From: Pseudomonas fluorescens
Lineage (GTDB): Bacteria > Pseudomonadota > Gammaproteobacteria > Pseudomonadales > Pseudomonadaceae
NCBI RefSeq assembly: GCF_902497855.1
Contig: NZ_CABVHU010000006.1
Coordinates: 186,001-250,000, forward strand
Direction of reading: 5' to 3'
Length of the DNA: 64,000 nt
Positions 1 to 9,445 of the stretch are shown piece by piece (the stretch's first letter is position 1; every line of letters begins with the position of its first letter). Made by a program: the position numbers and the translations under genes. The notes under the pieces were generated by a model. It made no database searches. It was given only the letters and a program-made list of their open reading frames with translations, and was not told the origin of the DNA.

Positions 1-1
1 A

Positions 2-1579
2 GGCTTGGTTGATCGGTTCTTGTCAGCTATTCCCGCTCACTGGTGTCCGACCCGTCCATACGACCTCGTATTCCCCTCTCGTCGGCAGAAAGAGGGGTTC
101 TTGAACCTTTCCAGCAACACTGCTCCCCCACAATGGCGGACTGAGATCGCGGGCTTTCACGCTGAAAGTTTTGAAGCTCGTCATGTCGGTGCCTACCGTC
201 TCCCTATCACGCAACAAGCGCCGCAATCAGGTGCGGAGTTCATCATCCAGCGCTGGTTGGCAGGACAGCTCGCAACGCAGCCCCGGTCCGCCCTCACATT
301 TGTAATCATCAATCGATTAGCTGAATTGCTCTTGCGTTCCTGCCCGCACATACGGCGCGCACTCCAGTTGACCTATCCGTTCGTCTTTGTGGATGAATTT
401 CAGGACACAACCTTCGCGCAATACGACTTCCTTCTCTCGGCATTTAGCGGCGGCGAAATTGCTGTGACGGCGGTCGGAGATGACAAACAACGCATAATGA
501 CTTGGGCTGGTGCACGAACCGATGCCTTTGAGCGGTTTGCGATAGATTTTGCTGCTACTCGCATTCAGCTACTTTTCAATTTCCGATCCTCGCCAGATCT
601 CGTCCGAATCCAGCATGTCGTCGCAAGAGCGCTAGATCCCCATAGCGCTTTCACTGTGGCCCAGGCTGTGCGGCAGGTCGACGGCGATGTCGCCCAGGTT
701 TGGAATAGTCCGACGATTTTGCGCGAAGCCGAATACCTTGCGCGGTGGCTCGCGACCGATATGGTAACGCGCGGCCGTGCACCTCGAGATTACGCAATCT
801 TGGTCAAGCAAAAGTCCGACGATGTCGAGGCCGATCTTGCTGCGACGTTTGCCCAAGCGGGACTACGACTGCGAAATGAAAGCCACTCACTCGGACGCAC
901 AACTCTGCAGGATCTACTCTCAGATGAGTTCGCTAGGGTTGCGATCGCCCTATTTCGACTCGGTTCAACGCAGCGTGCTCCGGACGCATGGCAAATATGC
1001 TCTGCTGCCCTCTCGGCAGTGCGAGCGGTAGCGGACGGTGACGACATCACCGAAGCACGCACTGACGCCGAGCTCACAGCCTTCTTGGCGACGATGCGAG
1101 GGGAGATGAGAAATACTCCCCCGTCGGAGGTGAGTGTCACAACCTTCGTAAACCGAGTCCTGGCATTCCTGGATCTCTCAGCAGTAGCACGAACCTACCT
1201 TGAATATTCATCAGGCGATTTGCTCGCAATTATGGTCGAAGCCTTCCAGTTGCATCTCGCCGCTTCCGCGAGGGGGGCTGCGAACTGGACGATCTGTCTG
1301 GATACCTTTGAGGGCCTCGAGCAAATTCCACTGATGACCGTCCACAAGAGTAAGGGACTCGAATACGACACCATTGTCTTCGTCGGCCTTGATGATCAGG
1401 CTTGGTGGGCACACACACCAGGTAACGCCGAAGGCCTTGCAACCTTTTTCGTGGCACTCACACGTGCCAAGCAGCGCGCGATCTTTGCTTTCTGTCGAGA
1501 GCGCGGCCAGCGGCGTCGTGTGGCGGAGCTGTATCAGCTCTTGAGCGACGCTGCCGTTCCCGAGATCACTACAGACTAG
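2..1579 (+). CDS. UvrD/Rep-like superfamily 1 helicase, 5' end outside window
   Basis: The reading frame is open from the first bases, so the N-terminus with the Walker A motif lies upstream. Visible SF1 helicase motifs in order are the Walker B box VFVDEFQDTT near residue 130, motif III-like VGDDKQRIMTWAG, motif IV-like LLFNFRSSPDL, motif V-like TVHKSKGLEYDTIVFVGL and motif VI VALTRAKQRA near the C-terminus. These indicate an ATP-driven 3'-5' DNA helicase. The gene converges on the STAND gene that ends 24 bases beyond its stop. Its position in ICE cargo next to a candidate defence gene makes a defence role plausible: the Gabija GajB subunit is a stand-alone UvrD-like helicase of about this size, but the required GajA (OLD-family nuclease) partner would have to lie upstream and cannot be seen. 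A housekeeping repair helicase is the alternative. Confidence 0.85.
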   Translation, partial: GLVDRFLSAIPAHWCPTRPYDLVFPSRRQKEGFLNLSSNTAPPQWRTEIAGFHAESFEARHVGAYRLPITQQAPQSGAEFIIQRWLAGQLATQPRSALTFVIINRLAELLLRSCPHIRRALQLTYPFVFVDEFQDTTFAQYDFLLSAFSGGEIAVTAVGDDKQRIMTWAGARTDAFERFAIDFAATRIQLLFNFRSSPDLVRIQHVVARALDPHSAFTVAQAVRQVDGDVAQVWNSPTILREAEYLARWLATDMVTRGRAPRDYAILVKQKSDDVEADLAATFAQAGLRLRNESHSLGRTTLQDLLSDEFARVAIALFRLGSTQRAPDAWQICSAALSAVRAVADGDDITEARTDAELTAFLATMRGEMRNTPPSEVSVTTFVNRVLAFLDLSAVARTYLEYSSGDLLAIMVEAFQLHLAASARGAANWTICLDTFEGLEQIPLMTVHKSKGLEYDTIVFVGLDDQAWWAHTPGNAEGLATFFVALTRAKQRAIFAFCRERGQRRRVAELYQLLSDAAVPEITTD

Positions 1580-1602
1580 TGCCGCGCCTAAAATGGTAGG
1601 CG

Positions 1603-4600
1603 TCATGGTCCAATCCAATCAATTGGGGGCCAAGGCGCGTAAGTTTGCGTGTGCAACTGGGTGGCATTGTGAATTGCTTGATGGCGTCTTTGTTCTAAAA
1701 GTGCCAATAACTCCGGGCTGGTGATACCTAAGGTGGTGAGCCGCCTCTGCAGAATTGAGTAAGTATCAGCGAAATGTCCGTTCCATTTACCGATACAAAT
1801 CTCAAGGATGGTGGCGAGATGCGGATCATGAAGGTCGATGCCGGGCACACCTTCTTTTAATGCTGCAGTGAATTTCAACAAGTCCCGATCTTCCCTGTAC
1901 ACCTCCCAGAATCCTCGTTGATCCTGTTCCTCTACTAGCCAATCGTCCAACTCGCTAAGATCCCGCAGGATCAACGGCCCCAACACCAGTACTTTTTTCA
2001 GCCAACGTTCACGCGTCTCCGGATCGGACGCCCGGCCTAATAGCAGCTTCCAGCTCTGTGGCAGAGGGTTCCCAGAGCGCGAAGTGACCCGAATCAGAAT
2101 GTCGAGAATTCGCTCGCTATCGGAGGTGGCATTTGCCCGGATCAGACGTGTCACGGCTTGGTCTGTCTCATGCCAACCTTCGCTGGCCAAATGTTCCCAC
2201 ACATCATTGAATAAGGCATGCTCTGGTAGGCTCGCAATCAGTTCGAAAACAGGTAACCAAATGTGCGAATTGACTCTACCGATACCGAGCTGACCCAAAG
2301 GACCTTTGACGCCGTAAAATATGTCCATCACTGCCTCAAGTAGTGTCAGTGGCAGCTGTTCTACAAGTTGTTTTGGTGAGGAATCGAGTGTCAACCCCAG
2401 AGGAAGAATCCGATGCAGTACAGAAGACGGGGTTTGACTGAGCATCAGCAACGCCGCAGATATCCATCGGCTGTCCGGGCGTGGTTCGAGACAAATCTTC
2501 AGAAGCTTCTGATACTCATCATCTGTCAGCTGCTCAACGTGACGTATCAAGTCTGCAGTGAACGCCAATACTGCTCCCGTGTCCTTGAAGGCGAGCAGGT
2601 GTGCAATGCGCGACTTCCTCAACTCTGGATGCGTAATTGTGGCCTGCATCAAAATCTCGACAACTCCTAGTGCAAAGTCTGCAGGCATGCGCTGATCGTG
2701 AAGCATGCGCTTTAGCCAACCGGTCCAGGCATCGCAGATCGCGACCATTTCGGCAGGTTGGAGATATTTTGTCGATTGAACGCAAACATCGTGGAGTCGA
2801 GCGTCAACGATTGGTGCATTGTGTGGGAGCGAGCTCAATGCAATCGGCAGCAGCCTGGCAAAGATCCGCCAGGGAGTCTGCTTCCCCGTGTGCTCCACAC
2901 GACCGAATAGTAGCAACTTCGCGATAACTACTGTTGCTGCGCTGGGGACGCCAACTTGTCTTGCTAAGCCTTCCAGAATTAACGTTCGCCGCGGTTCTGT
3001 CCATTGGTTCCAGCCCTTTACCGTTCCTTTAAGAGCTGCAAGCGCTACCAGCGGATGGTCCTCGCGGAAAATTCGCAGTATGACGTCGTCGTCGTCCGTT
3101 CGCGTAAACTGCAACCAGAGTTCGACTGCTTTCGCACGAATTACGGCCTCATTGAAACTAAGCAACCGTCCGATGCTGCCTAAGGTCATGGTTTCAAGGT
3201 TGTCTTCGTAATAATTGAGCACTCGAGCTGCCTGCTCAGGCGTTGGTAATGGGCTGTCCTTGGCTTCCCATAGGTCTAGTTCCCCCTCGCCCAATGGCGT
3301 TTTCGCTCCCCAGCTCCCAAGGTTACGAAATCCCTGTCCAGCCTCGTCTGACAGGCGAGCCTCACCGTTACGCCACTCCATGTCATCGAGACTCAAGTAA
3401 CTGACTGCTGAAACCCAATTAGGTAGCCGATCGCCTACGTCAGTCGGAAGTACGCTCAGATGGCGAAGTAAAAAGTTGAAACAAAGGTCACGAGTCGAAG
3501 GAAAGACCGATTTCAATCCACGCTCGGCGTAGCCGACTATTTGCAGGCGAGCCTCGGGCAGTTGAGCGAGACTCTGGAAAACCCAATCGAGATTACGAGC
3601 AGTCGCGCGCGATGTGCTTGGTATCCAACAGAACAGGCCTTGGGCGATCACTTTGGTGATCCGGTCGACGTTGAAAAAATTGACGTCGTCGAGGCTAGCC
3701 TCTGCAGCCGAGCGATAAAACGTGTGACTGAATGCGATATTTTTTTGTGCGACTACCTCAATGATCCTTTTACTGGCCAGCGCGGCGAGTTTCTCCTCTT
3801 TGTCCCTGTCTGGAGGAATGGATGGCATTGCAAGTTGCTCCAACGGAACACCGAAAAGCTCATCGAACACTGAGCCTGCGGCTAATATCGCGGTTTCTGA
3901 TTCCTCATTTTGTTTGTCCACCAAAACGGACAGCATCTGTGATGAAATTGGCTCGCTGACACTGGACGCGACAGACATCCCCAATAGAATGCTGCCAAAC
4001 CCTTGCTCAGTGAGAGCGTGTCCGAGGCTAGCCGCGTCGACCCTCGCAAAGCGGTATAGGTTGTCAAGATCGCAGCCTCCCTCATACTCGTAATGGTGGC
4101 TGGCCAAGTGGAGTAAGCAACCGGGCTCTAAATCCAAGGTTCCTTGGTCAACAGCATTTTGCACGTATGAACGGATGGGTTCAGGGACTTGCTCCGTAGA
4201 CGCAAACTGACTCCACAGCTGTCCCTTGAAAAGGCTGCCGGACTGACCCAGGTCCCACCATTGGTGACCTGACGTTTTCAGAAGACTCAGGTTCGCTTTG
4301 CGACTCGCGGTTAGCAGATGGTTTTCCACTTGGGCGACGATCAGTTTCCGCCGAGTTCCTCGGGTTAACTCGACTACCAGTTGCTCGAGTCGACGAAGGG
4401 CCCTTACCGGCTCGACCACTGAATGCGTTCCGCCGAGAGGGTCGTCCAGTACCACCAACCGATTCGCAGTACCTGGCTGCGATAGAAATCGTTCCGCCTC
4501 GTCGATATCAGAGTACCGCCGTACTTCATACCCGAGTTGCTCGAACTCAGCAGCGACCCAGCGTGCAGAAGAGGTTTTACCGACTCGGGGCAAGCCCGAA

Positions 4601-5430
4601 AGAAGCAGTACGCTTTGGCGAGACAAGTGCGTGAACCATGCCTGCTCCTGGCCACGAGCAACATAGTCCGTGGGGCGGATGCTCATGGGAGCAATGGTAT
4701 TTAGAAAATCGCGTACTTTTGGGAATGAGTCGATCAGGTGGGTAAGACTTTTCGATGCACTAACGATCTCGCGAAGCTCAAGAATAACGTGTTCAACTCG
4801 ATCATCAGGGATACGCCAAGACCGCCTCAAATACTCGGAGCAGCTCGCTAGTAAAGAGTTATTGCTCACTCGTTCAAGGATGATCATCCGTTGAAACGCA
4901 TCGCGTATTTCCGATGTTGAAAGCTTCCCGGCCAGCGTCAGGCAGTGATTCTTGCGCTTGATTGCCAAGTCCTTATCGTCCTCATGGGGCGAAGAACAGC
5001 TGGACCATACATCAATGAATGCCTGGGCATCCGTTACCTTGATCGGCTTTCCGTGACTGGCGCCCAACCAATCAGGTGCCACGGAATAAAGCGCCGCCTG
5101 GTCATCACAACGACCGGAGACTATGAACAGCACGGTAAGCTCTGGGTCGTCCAACAAACGCTCAAGCAAGGTGCCGTTACTTTTCCGTGGTGGGCAATGA
5201 GCCAGATATTTGGCAATGTCCGAAAGCTTGACCGGTAGCTCCGACCCTTTGATTTGGATTTCTACCCGGCGGCCTGTTGCTGTGCCGTCAAATCGGATCT
5301 CCCCGTCCTCCCCACCCAGAGGTTCGACGTAAAAGTTCGCCTGAGTTTTGTTTTCGAAGCGCAACATCATTTCCAGGCAGGCCAAATCCTGAAAGTTGAA
5401 CTTCTCGGGTGCAGTGATGGCGATGGTCAT
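1603..5430 (-). CDS. STAND NTPase with N-terminal Cap4-like nuclease domain (candidate Avs-like defence protein)
   Basis: Protein of 1275 aa with three visible parts. Residues 1-150 resemble the PD-(D/E)xK nuclease fold of Cap4/DUF4297 domains: FNFQD near residue 12, an acidic EDGEIRFDG segment at 41-49 and the catalytic-type VEIQIKG at 56-62. Residues 255-500 form a P-loop NTPase of the nSTAND3 kind, with Walker A GLPRVGKTS at 279-287 and Walker B RLVVLDD at 324-330. The remaining ~750 residues are leucine-rich and apparently all helical, as in the repeat sensor of STAND proteins. Effector-NTPase-sensor order is that of antiviral STAND (Avs) proteins, which recognise phage proteins and then cut DNA. 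Assignment to a specific Avs class is not possible by eye. Start is at ATG 5430. It lies directly downstream of traI, a cargo position in such ICEs. Confidence 0.75.
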   Translation of the reverse strand: MTIAITAPEKFNFQDLACLEMMLRFENKTQANFYVEPLGGEDGEIRFDGTATGRRVEIQIKGSELPVKLSDIAKYLAHCPPRKSNGTLLERLLDDPELTVLFIVSGRCDDQAALYSVAPDWLGASHGKPIKVTDAQAFIDVWSSCSSPHEDDKDLAIKRKNHCLTLAGKLSTSEIRDAFQRMIILERVSNNSLLASCSEYLRRSWRIPDDRVEHVILELREIVSASKSLTHLIDSFPKVRDFLNTIAPMSIRPTDYVARGQEQAWFTHLSRQSVLLLSGLPRVGKTSSARWVAAEFEQLGYEVRRYSDIDEAERFLSQPGTANRLVVLDDPLGGTHSVVEPVRALRRLEQLVVELTRGTRRKLIVAQVENHLLTASRKANLSLLKTSGHQWWDLGQSGSLFKGQLWSQFASTEQVPEPIRSYVQNAVDQGTLDLEPGCLLHLASHHYEYEGGCDLDNLYRFARVDAASLGHALTEQGFGSILLGMSVASSVSEPISSQMLSVLVDKQNEESETAILAAGSVFDELFGVPLEQLAMPSIPPDRDKEEKLAALASKRIIEVVAQKNIAFSHTFYRSAAEASLDDVNFFNVDRITKVIAQGLFCWIPSTSRATARNLDWVFQSLAQLPEARLQIVGYAERGLKSVFPSTRDLCFNFLLRHLSVLPTDVGDRLPNWVSAVSYLSLDDMEWRNGEARLSDEAGQGFRNLGSWGAKTPLGEGELDLWEAKDSPLPTPEQAARVLNYYEDNLETMTLGSIGRLLSFNEAVIRAKAVELWLQFTRTDDDDVILRIFREDHPLVALAALKGTVKGWNQWTEPRRTLILEGLARQVGVPSAATVVIAKLLLFGRVEHTGKQTPWRIFARLLPIALSSLPHNAPIVDARLHDVCVQSTKYLQPAEMVAICDAWTGWLKRMLHDQRMPADFALGVVEILMQATITHPELRKSRIAHLLAFKDTGAVLAFTADLIRHVEQLTDDEYQKLLKICLEPRPDSRWISAALLMLSQTPSSVLHRILPLGLTLDSSPKQLVEQLPLTLLEAVMDIFYGVKGPLGQLGIGRVNSHIWLPVFELIASLPEHALFNDVWEHLASEGWHETDQAVTRLIRANATSDSERILDILIRVTSRSGNPLPQSWKLLLGRASDPETRERWLKKVLVLGPLILRDLSELDDWLVEEQDQRGFWEVYREDRDLLKFTAALKEGVPGIDLHDPHLATILEICIGKWNGHFADTYSILQRRLTTLGITSPELLALLEQRRHQAIHNATQLHTQTYAPWPPIDWIGP

Positions 5431-5745
5431 GGAGATGGCTTACCGACGAAAAGTATGAACAGTGACAACGCCACGGTTGTTGCGGGAGCGATTTTGATCG
5501 CTACAGAGCATACAAGTCGGTGGGCGGACTTGAAACCCGAGATGGGGTTTCCTCCTGCAAAACATTTACGTCGTCTGTCAAAATCATCATATCTCTTCTG
5601 ACGATTGCTCTTGCCGTGCCGGTGATCTGCATCCTGACGTGGTACCTGACCAAGAGTACGTCCGGATTTATCCCCCAGCGTCTTGGATAACGAAGGCGTC
5701 GATGAGGCAGTCTCGCGCTTCGACCCGAAATGAGATGCTTGGGGG
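5431..5745. other. Intergenic gap between STAND gene and traI
   Basis: No convincing gene. A short plus-strand frame ending near 5691 (possible GTG start at 5523) encodes one hydrophobic stretch, IISLLTIALAVPVICILTW, which could be the tail of a lost membrane protein, but it has no good ribosome binding site. The region must hold the promoter of the STAND gene on the minus strand and the end of the traI transcript. I see no clear terminator hairpin. Confidence 0.4.
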
Positions 5746-7470
5746 TTAAGCTTTTTCAATTGTAAGAAAGGGATTGTCGGGTGGTATCCATTCAAAAAAT
5801 AGCTTCGGTTCCTCAATCAGATATCCTTTCAAAGTGGCTGTTTTCCTGGGGCCGTGCACTTGGCACACCCAGATATTCAGACCGTCGTCACGCTTCCTAT
5901 GTACCTTCAGTCTTTCGAACTGCTTCTGCACCCAACGCCATTCCTTACTCTCTTGTTCGGCACCCTGCGAAACGCCTGGAAACTCCTGCGCGTAACGTTG
6001 GAAGAGACTAGGCGTGACCAGAAATACGCTGCCATCCACCGTGTGGATTTTGGCCTTGCTGTCATTGATGATCAGCTTATGGCTGAGGATCCCTTCCTTG
6101 ACCCAATTCAGGAATGTCTGACCAGGGTTGTCCGATGAAGGATTTGAGATTTCGAGGGTGCCTGCTGACGATGCATTGCTGACCTCAGACTCTTCCAGCT
6201 CGAACATATCCAACAACGTGCCGAGGTAGTCGGCATTTTCCATCGTCAGTGGATCGGGCTGCGATGGGCTTTGACGCGATCCTGCACTAACGGTCTCGGG
6301 CGCTGCTGGTGATGCCGGAGCGTCAGTCGGGTGGTCATCGATTGCCACGCTCACCGTTCCGCTAAAAGTTTCGGGGCGGTCTTCGCTCCCCCAAATCAAC
6401 GCCGGTTGAAGGCGCAAAAATGTAAAGGTCTGCTGCCAGTTTCCCTGTGCCACGAGCGCGGTCCAGATGGCTTTGCCTTCGGGGGTAGACTCGACCAGCC
6501 CATGCGATTGCAGTTCGTCGAACACCGCGATGTTGGATGAGGGAATGCCCTCAATCGCTTGCGACAGTAGATAGGCTCGCAGCTTGTCCGTGACCGTCTT
6601 GCTGACCAGCCAGAGTGCGTCCTGGGTCAGCCATCCCGCGGCACCCGGCTGGTTGAGTTTCAGCTCGTGCTGAACCAGATGACGTAGTCCGCTGATCAAG
6701 TGATGTTGCAGCGAATGAATCGGCGCTTGCAGCGCCTTGCTCGGGTTACCACCGATGTTCTGTGCGGTGGAAACACGGTCGGCCTGCATCACCAACTCAC
6801 CGAGCACGCCGGCACGTTCGTACTGGCCCGCCAGGACATACAGCAGACTGGCCCACAGTTGCGGAAATCCACTGAGCCAATCGAGGATTGGGCGGTCGAG
6901 AATTTGGGTGTAGAGCAAGCCTGCGGCGGCGCCGTGCAGGTGGTAGTCACGCCCCTTGATGTAACGAAAACGGTAGGGCTGATCCAGGAAACCCTGCCAA
7001 GGATGCCAAACACGACCATCCTGGCGTTCGATCAGCAGGTCCACGGCGATCTTGCCGATGTCATGCAACAGGGCGCCATAAGCAATACCTGCCGACCAGG
7101 CGTCAGTCTGGGCAGATTGGTCTTCAGGCGCGGCGCCGGTGGGCAGCAGATACGACTGACGCAGTTTCAAACTGCAAGCGACCAGCTCTAGGCCATGGTC
7201 GAGCATGCCGCCGAGATAAGCATGGTGGTGTGTCTCGCTGGCTGGAAGTTGCTGGACCTGTTCGGCGTAGCGATGGATCGGGTTTAAATAGAGCTGGGTG
7301 AATTGCGCTTGGGAGAGGGCGGTGTACTGCCAAATCCGATCGAGCAACTGACGGCGGTGCTCCGCAGCTAACAAACTGAGGGCCGACTCGACGGGCAGGT
7401 AACCTTCGGCGACGCTCACGGTCGGTGGCGGAGTGGGCTTCTGCCTTTTGTGGCGAAACAGATTGAGCAT
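5746..7470 (-). CDS. traI: MobH-family relaxase TraI, PFGI-1 class
   Basis: Relaxase of 574 aa that would nick the ICE at oriT and pilot the transferred strand. The N-terminal TraI_2 domain shows the metal-binding HD-type motifs of MobH relaxases: HHHAYLGGMLDHGLE at 81-95 and LLHDIGK at 134-140. The C-terminal ~110 residues (ending FFEWIPPDNPFL) match the DUF1528 domain that follows in this class (TIGR03760-like). Length is slightly below the usual 600-640 aa, the shortage being in the low-complexity linker around 370-420. Transcribed away from ardC; the STAND gene follows downstream, as cargo typically does in ICEs of this type. The start ATG at 7470 has an upstream purine-rich stretch. Confidence 0.92.
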   Translation of the reverse strand: MLNLFRHKRQKPTPPPTVSVAEGYLPVESALSLLAAEHRRQLLDRIWQYTALSQAQFTQLYLNPIHRYAEQVQQLPASETHHHAYLGGMLDHGLELVACSLKLRQSYLLPTGAAPEDQSAQTDAWSAGIAYGALLHDIGKIAVDLLIERQDGRVWHPWQGFLDQPYRFRYIKGRDYHLHGAAAGLLYTQILDRPILDWLSGFPQLWASLLYVLAGQYERAGVLGELVMQADRVSTAQNIGGNPSKALQAPIHSLQHHLISGLRHLVQHELKLNQPGAAGWLTQDALWLVSKTVTDKLRAYLLSQAIEGIPSSNIAVFDELQSHGLVESTPEGKAIWTALVAQGNWQQTFTFLRLQPALIWGSEDRPETFSGTVSVAIDDHPTDAPASPAAPETVSAGSRQSPSQPDPLTMENADYLGTLLDMFELEESEVSNASSAGTLEISNPSSDNPGQTFLNWVKEGILSHKLIINDSKAKIHTVDGSVFLVTPSLFQRYAQEFPGVSQGAEQESKEWRWVQKQFERLKVHRKRDDGLNIWVCQVHGPRKTATLKGYLIEEPKLFFEWIPPDNPFLTIEKA

Positions 7471-7695
7471 CGTGACCTCCGGGAAGTGGCTAGGTCAGTA
7501 GCCTTTTAGCCTTTTCGGATAGGGCTCTTACCCTTGACTCCCCATTCCTTTCCAACCGTTACCCGTCCTTTTGGCTCGTGTCCCTTTGTGCGGCAATCGG
7601 ATTATCGATACTGCTACACGTCAGTTTGTTGGGGGGGCTGGTATGGAAAAGACAAGAGTCGGTACACTGCGGTGCCTATTTTTTTGGGTCTTGCC
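7471..7695. promoter_or_regulatory. Divergent promoter region of traI, possible oriT neighbourhood
   Basis: Region between traI (minus) and the small plus-strand ORF. It is pyrimidine-rich on the plus strand (several CCTTTT and CCCTT tracts at 7510-7570) and contains a TGACC/GGTCA inverted pair at about 7472-7495. In ICEclc-type elements oriT lies close to traI, so this is the best guess for oriT, but no diagnostic nick site can be read. Confidence 0.3.
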
Positions 7696-7893
7696 ATGAA
7701 CCTCACTGACGCCACGCTCGTGCTGCTGCTCGCGGCACGTATCCATGGGACCGACGAAGCCGTCAGGGCCTCGGCGAAGAGCGTGGTCAAGAAGTTGCCG
7801 CGCAGTAAACGCGATCTGATCTACAAGGTGATCGACAGCCGGAGTCCGCTTGAACTGGTGGATTTTCTGGCGCAGAACCTGGATGCGGAATGA
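7696..7893 (+). CDS. Small conserved ICE hypothetical protein
   Basis: 65-aa protein beginning MNLTDATLVLLLAARIHG, helical, with a basic middle (KSVVKKLPRSKRD) and acidic tail. I prefer the ATG at 7696 to the in-frame start at 7534 because residues upstream of it look non-coding. It lies divergent from traI, in the slot where PFGI-1-class ICEs carry a small unnamed ORF. No function can be assigned. Confidence 0.6.
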   Translation: MNLTDATLVLLLAARIHGTDEAVRASAKSVVKKLPRSKRDLIYKVIDSRSPLELVDFLAQNLDAE

Positions 7894-7967
7894 CAGTCTG
7901 CGGGTGTGTGCCCATCTCTGATTCTTTGCATCAGAGCCCTGCGGCATGGGGATTTTTCTGGGCGCAG

Positions 7968-7996
7968 AAAAAAGGGCCCAACTCGCGTTGGGCCCT
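7968..7996 (-). terminator. Rho-independent terminator of the ardC operon
   Basis: A perfect 10-bp GC-rich stem (AGGGCCCAAC / GTTGGGCCCT, 7973-7996) with a 4-base loop is followed on the minus strand by a T-run. It lies about 30 bases past the ardC stop codon. Confidence 0.85.
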
Positions 7997-8025
7997 GTGA
8001 TGCGATTGCAGCGGTGAGGTAACGA

Positions 8026-8985
8026 TCAAACTCCATCGTTCATGCATCGTGAGTCATCCATTACCATCTGCTTCAGTTGCTGCTCCAGGTTGAGTACATA
8101 CTCCGAGGCGCTTCGGGCGTGACCACTGGCGCGAAAGATCGCGCGTTTGTCAGCCTTGAGCAGGCCGAGCCAGGAATCGATATAGCCCTCGTGCCTCAGC
8201 TCTCCCTGTATGCCGGCGTAAGCACATAAAAACGCAGCGCCCATCTCGGCGATCAACTCCTCAAACGCGTAGCCTGGTGAGCCGAACGGACAGGCTGACG
8301 TCACCCCCTCGCGCTGCAACCGAGCGTGATGCCCGGTCCAGTGCGTCAGCTCGTGCAGTGCGGTGGCGTAGTACCCGCCTTCATCGTGAAATTGTGCTTT
8401 TGTCGGCAGTTGGATGAGATCCCTGATCGGGTGGTAAAAGGCTTCGTCGGCAGGCCGATGAACGATGTGTGCACCTGAACTTAACAGTAGATTTTCCGCA
8501 ACGCTATTGGCCTGGAAGGGATCGGTCGGTTCCGTTTCGAGCAGAGTTTGATTGAACATCTTGAGCCCCTCCGTTTGCTCGATGTTGAACAGAAAATGCG
8601 TCCTGAGAATGCCGAAGTGAGCGACCTTGGGCTGACCGTTTTCATCGAGTACGGGTTGGCCTGACTCGGTCTGTTCCTCGCGCTCCATCGGCTTGTAGAG
8701 CACAGCCAGAGTGCTGTGCTCACCCTTACGGATGTGCCCACCGGCCTTTTTAGCTTGGTTGAAGGTCAGCCAACGATCTTGAGTGAACCCCTGCAACCTG
8801 GCCTCGGCCCAGAGCAGCGGTAAATTGATGCCCGAATACGGACGTCGCGTGATGGCATTGATGGGGTAGGGTTGATGGCCGATGTAAGCGGAGCCACTTG
8901 GGGACCAGGGTTTGATCCAGGGAGCAACGCCTTGGTCTAACGCGTTAACGATCTTGTCAGTTACGTCTTGGTAGATATCGCGCAT
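8026..8985 (-). CDS. ardC: ArdC-like antirestriction / ssDNA-binding zincin protein
   Basis: 319-aa protein. The N-terminal ~140 residues match the DUF1738 (TraC primase N-terminal / ArdC N) domain that binds single-stranded DNA (MRDIYQDVTDKIVNALDQG..PW). The C-terminal half is a zincin-like metalloprotease fold with HELTH at 211-215 and downstream FEELIAEMGAAFL providing the third ligand. ArdC proteins protect incoming conjugative DNA from host restriction. The start at 8985 is chosen because GAGGAAA sits 6-7 bases upstream, rather than the longer frame beginning at 9078, whose extra residues are proline-rich and unlike the family. Second gene of an operon with 9116-9445, preceded by a structured intergenic element at 9573-9717 and closed by a strong terminator. 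Confidence 0.9.
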   Translation of the reverse strand: MRDIYQDVTDKIVNALDQGVAPWIKPWSPSGSAYIGHQPYPINAITRRPYSGINLPLLWAEARLQGFTQDRWLTFNQAKKAGGHIRKGEHSTLAVLYKPMEREEQTESGQPVLDENGQPKVAHFGILRTHFLFNIEQTEGLKMFNQTLLETEPTDPFQANSVAENLLLSSGAHIVHRPADEAFYHPIRDLIQLPTKAQFHDEGGYYATALHELTHWTGHHARLQREGVTSACPFGSPGYAFEELIAEMGAAFLCAYAGIQGELRHEGYIDSWLGLLKADKRAIFRASGHARSASEYVLNLEQQLKQMVMDDSRCMNDGV

Positions 8986-9115
8986 GGCAATTTCCTCGAG
9001 AGAAAAATGGAGGAACGCCTTGCCCGCCGGGGGAGGGTTCCCCGGTGGGTGATGGGCTGGATTGATGCGAGCCTGCATGCCGTCCGAATGTGGAGGTGGG
9101 CGCCGCCAATTGCGC

Positions 9116-9445
9116 TTAGCGCTGGTGTTCTCCTGTAAGCGCTATCAGTAAGGCGCCAGGCTGACCCGGTTCTTGGAGTAGGCTGAGACTCAATTGCAGC
9201 AATGGGTCGTGGTCGAAGTGATCGGTTGGTTCAATGTGGACTACCTCGAACAGCACATAGGGCTTTTGTGGATAGGCCAGGTGGGCTTCGAAGGCTGCGC
9301 GCAATACGTGGCTCAACCGATCGATCTGCAGCTTCCCTGCGTGATCGGAACGCTCGAGCTGTACTGCGCGTTGCCACGCGCCAGGTGTGAACACGATGGG
9401 CAACCGAAGGGTGTTCAGTGTTTCCGGTGTAAGTGAGTCGGGCAT
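9116..9445 (-). CDS. Hypothetical protein upstream of ardC
   Basis: 109-aa soluble acidic protein (MPDSLTPETLNTLRLPIVF..). No motif recognised. GGAGA lies 8 bases before the ATG at 9445. It precedes ardC by ~130 bases on the same strand and probably shares its transcript, so it may be another early-expressed establishment protein. Longer in-frame extension to 9523 is unlikely because it lacks a ribosome binding site. Confidence 0.65.
   Translation of the reverse strand: MPDSLTPETLNTLRLPIVFTPGAWQRAVQLERSDHAGKLQIDRLSHVLRAAFEAHLAYPQKPYVLFEVVHIEPTDHFDHDPLLQLSLSLLQEPGQPGALLIALTGEHQR

Noticed and set aside
5427..5816. 129-codon frame between the STAND gene and traI
   Set aside because: Overlaps both genes in another frame and shows no family features.
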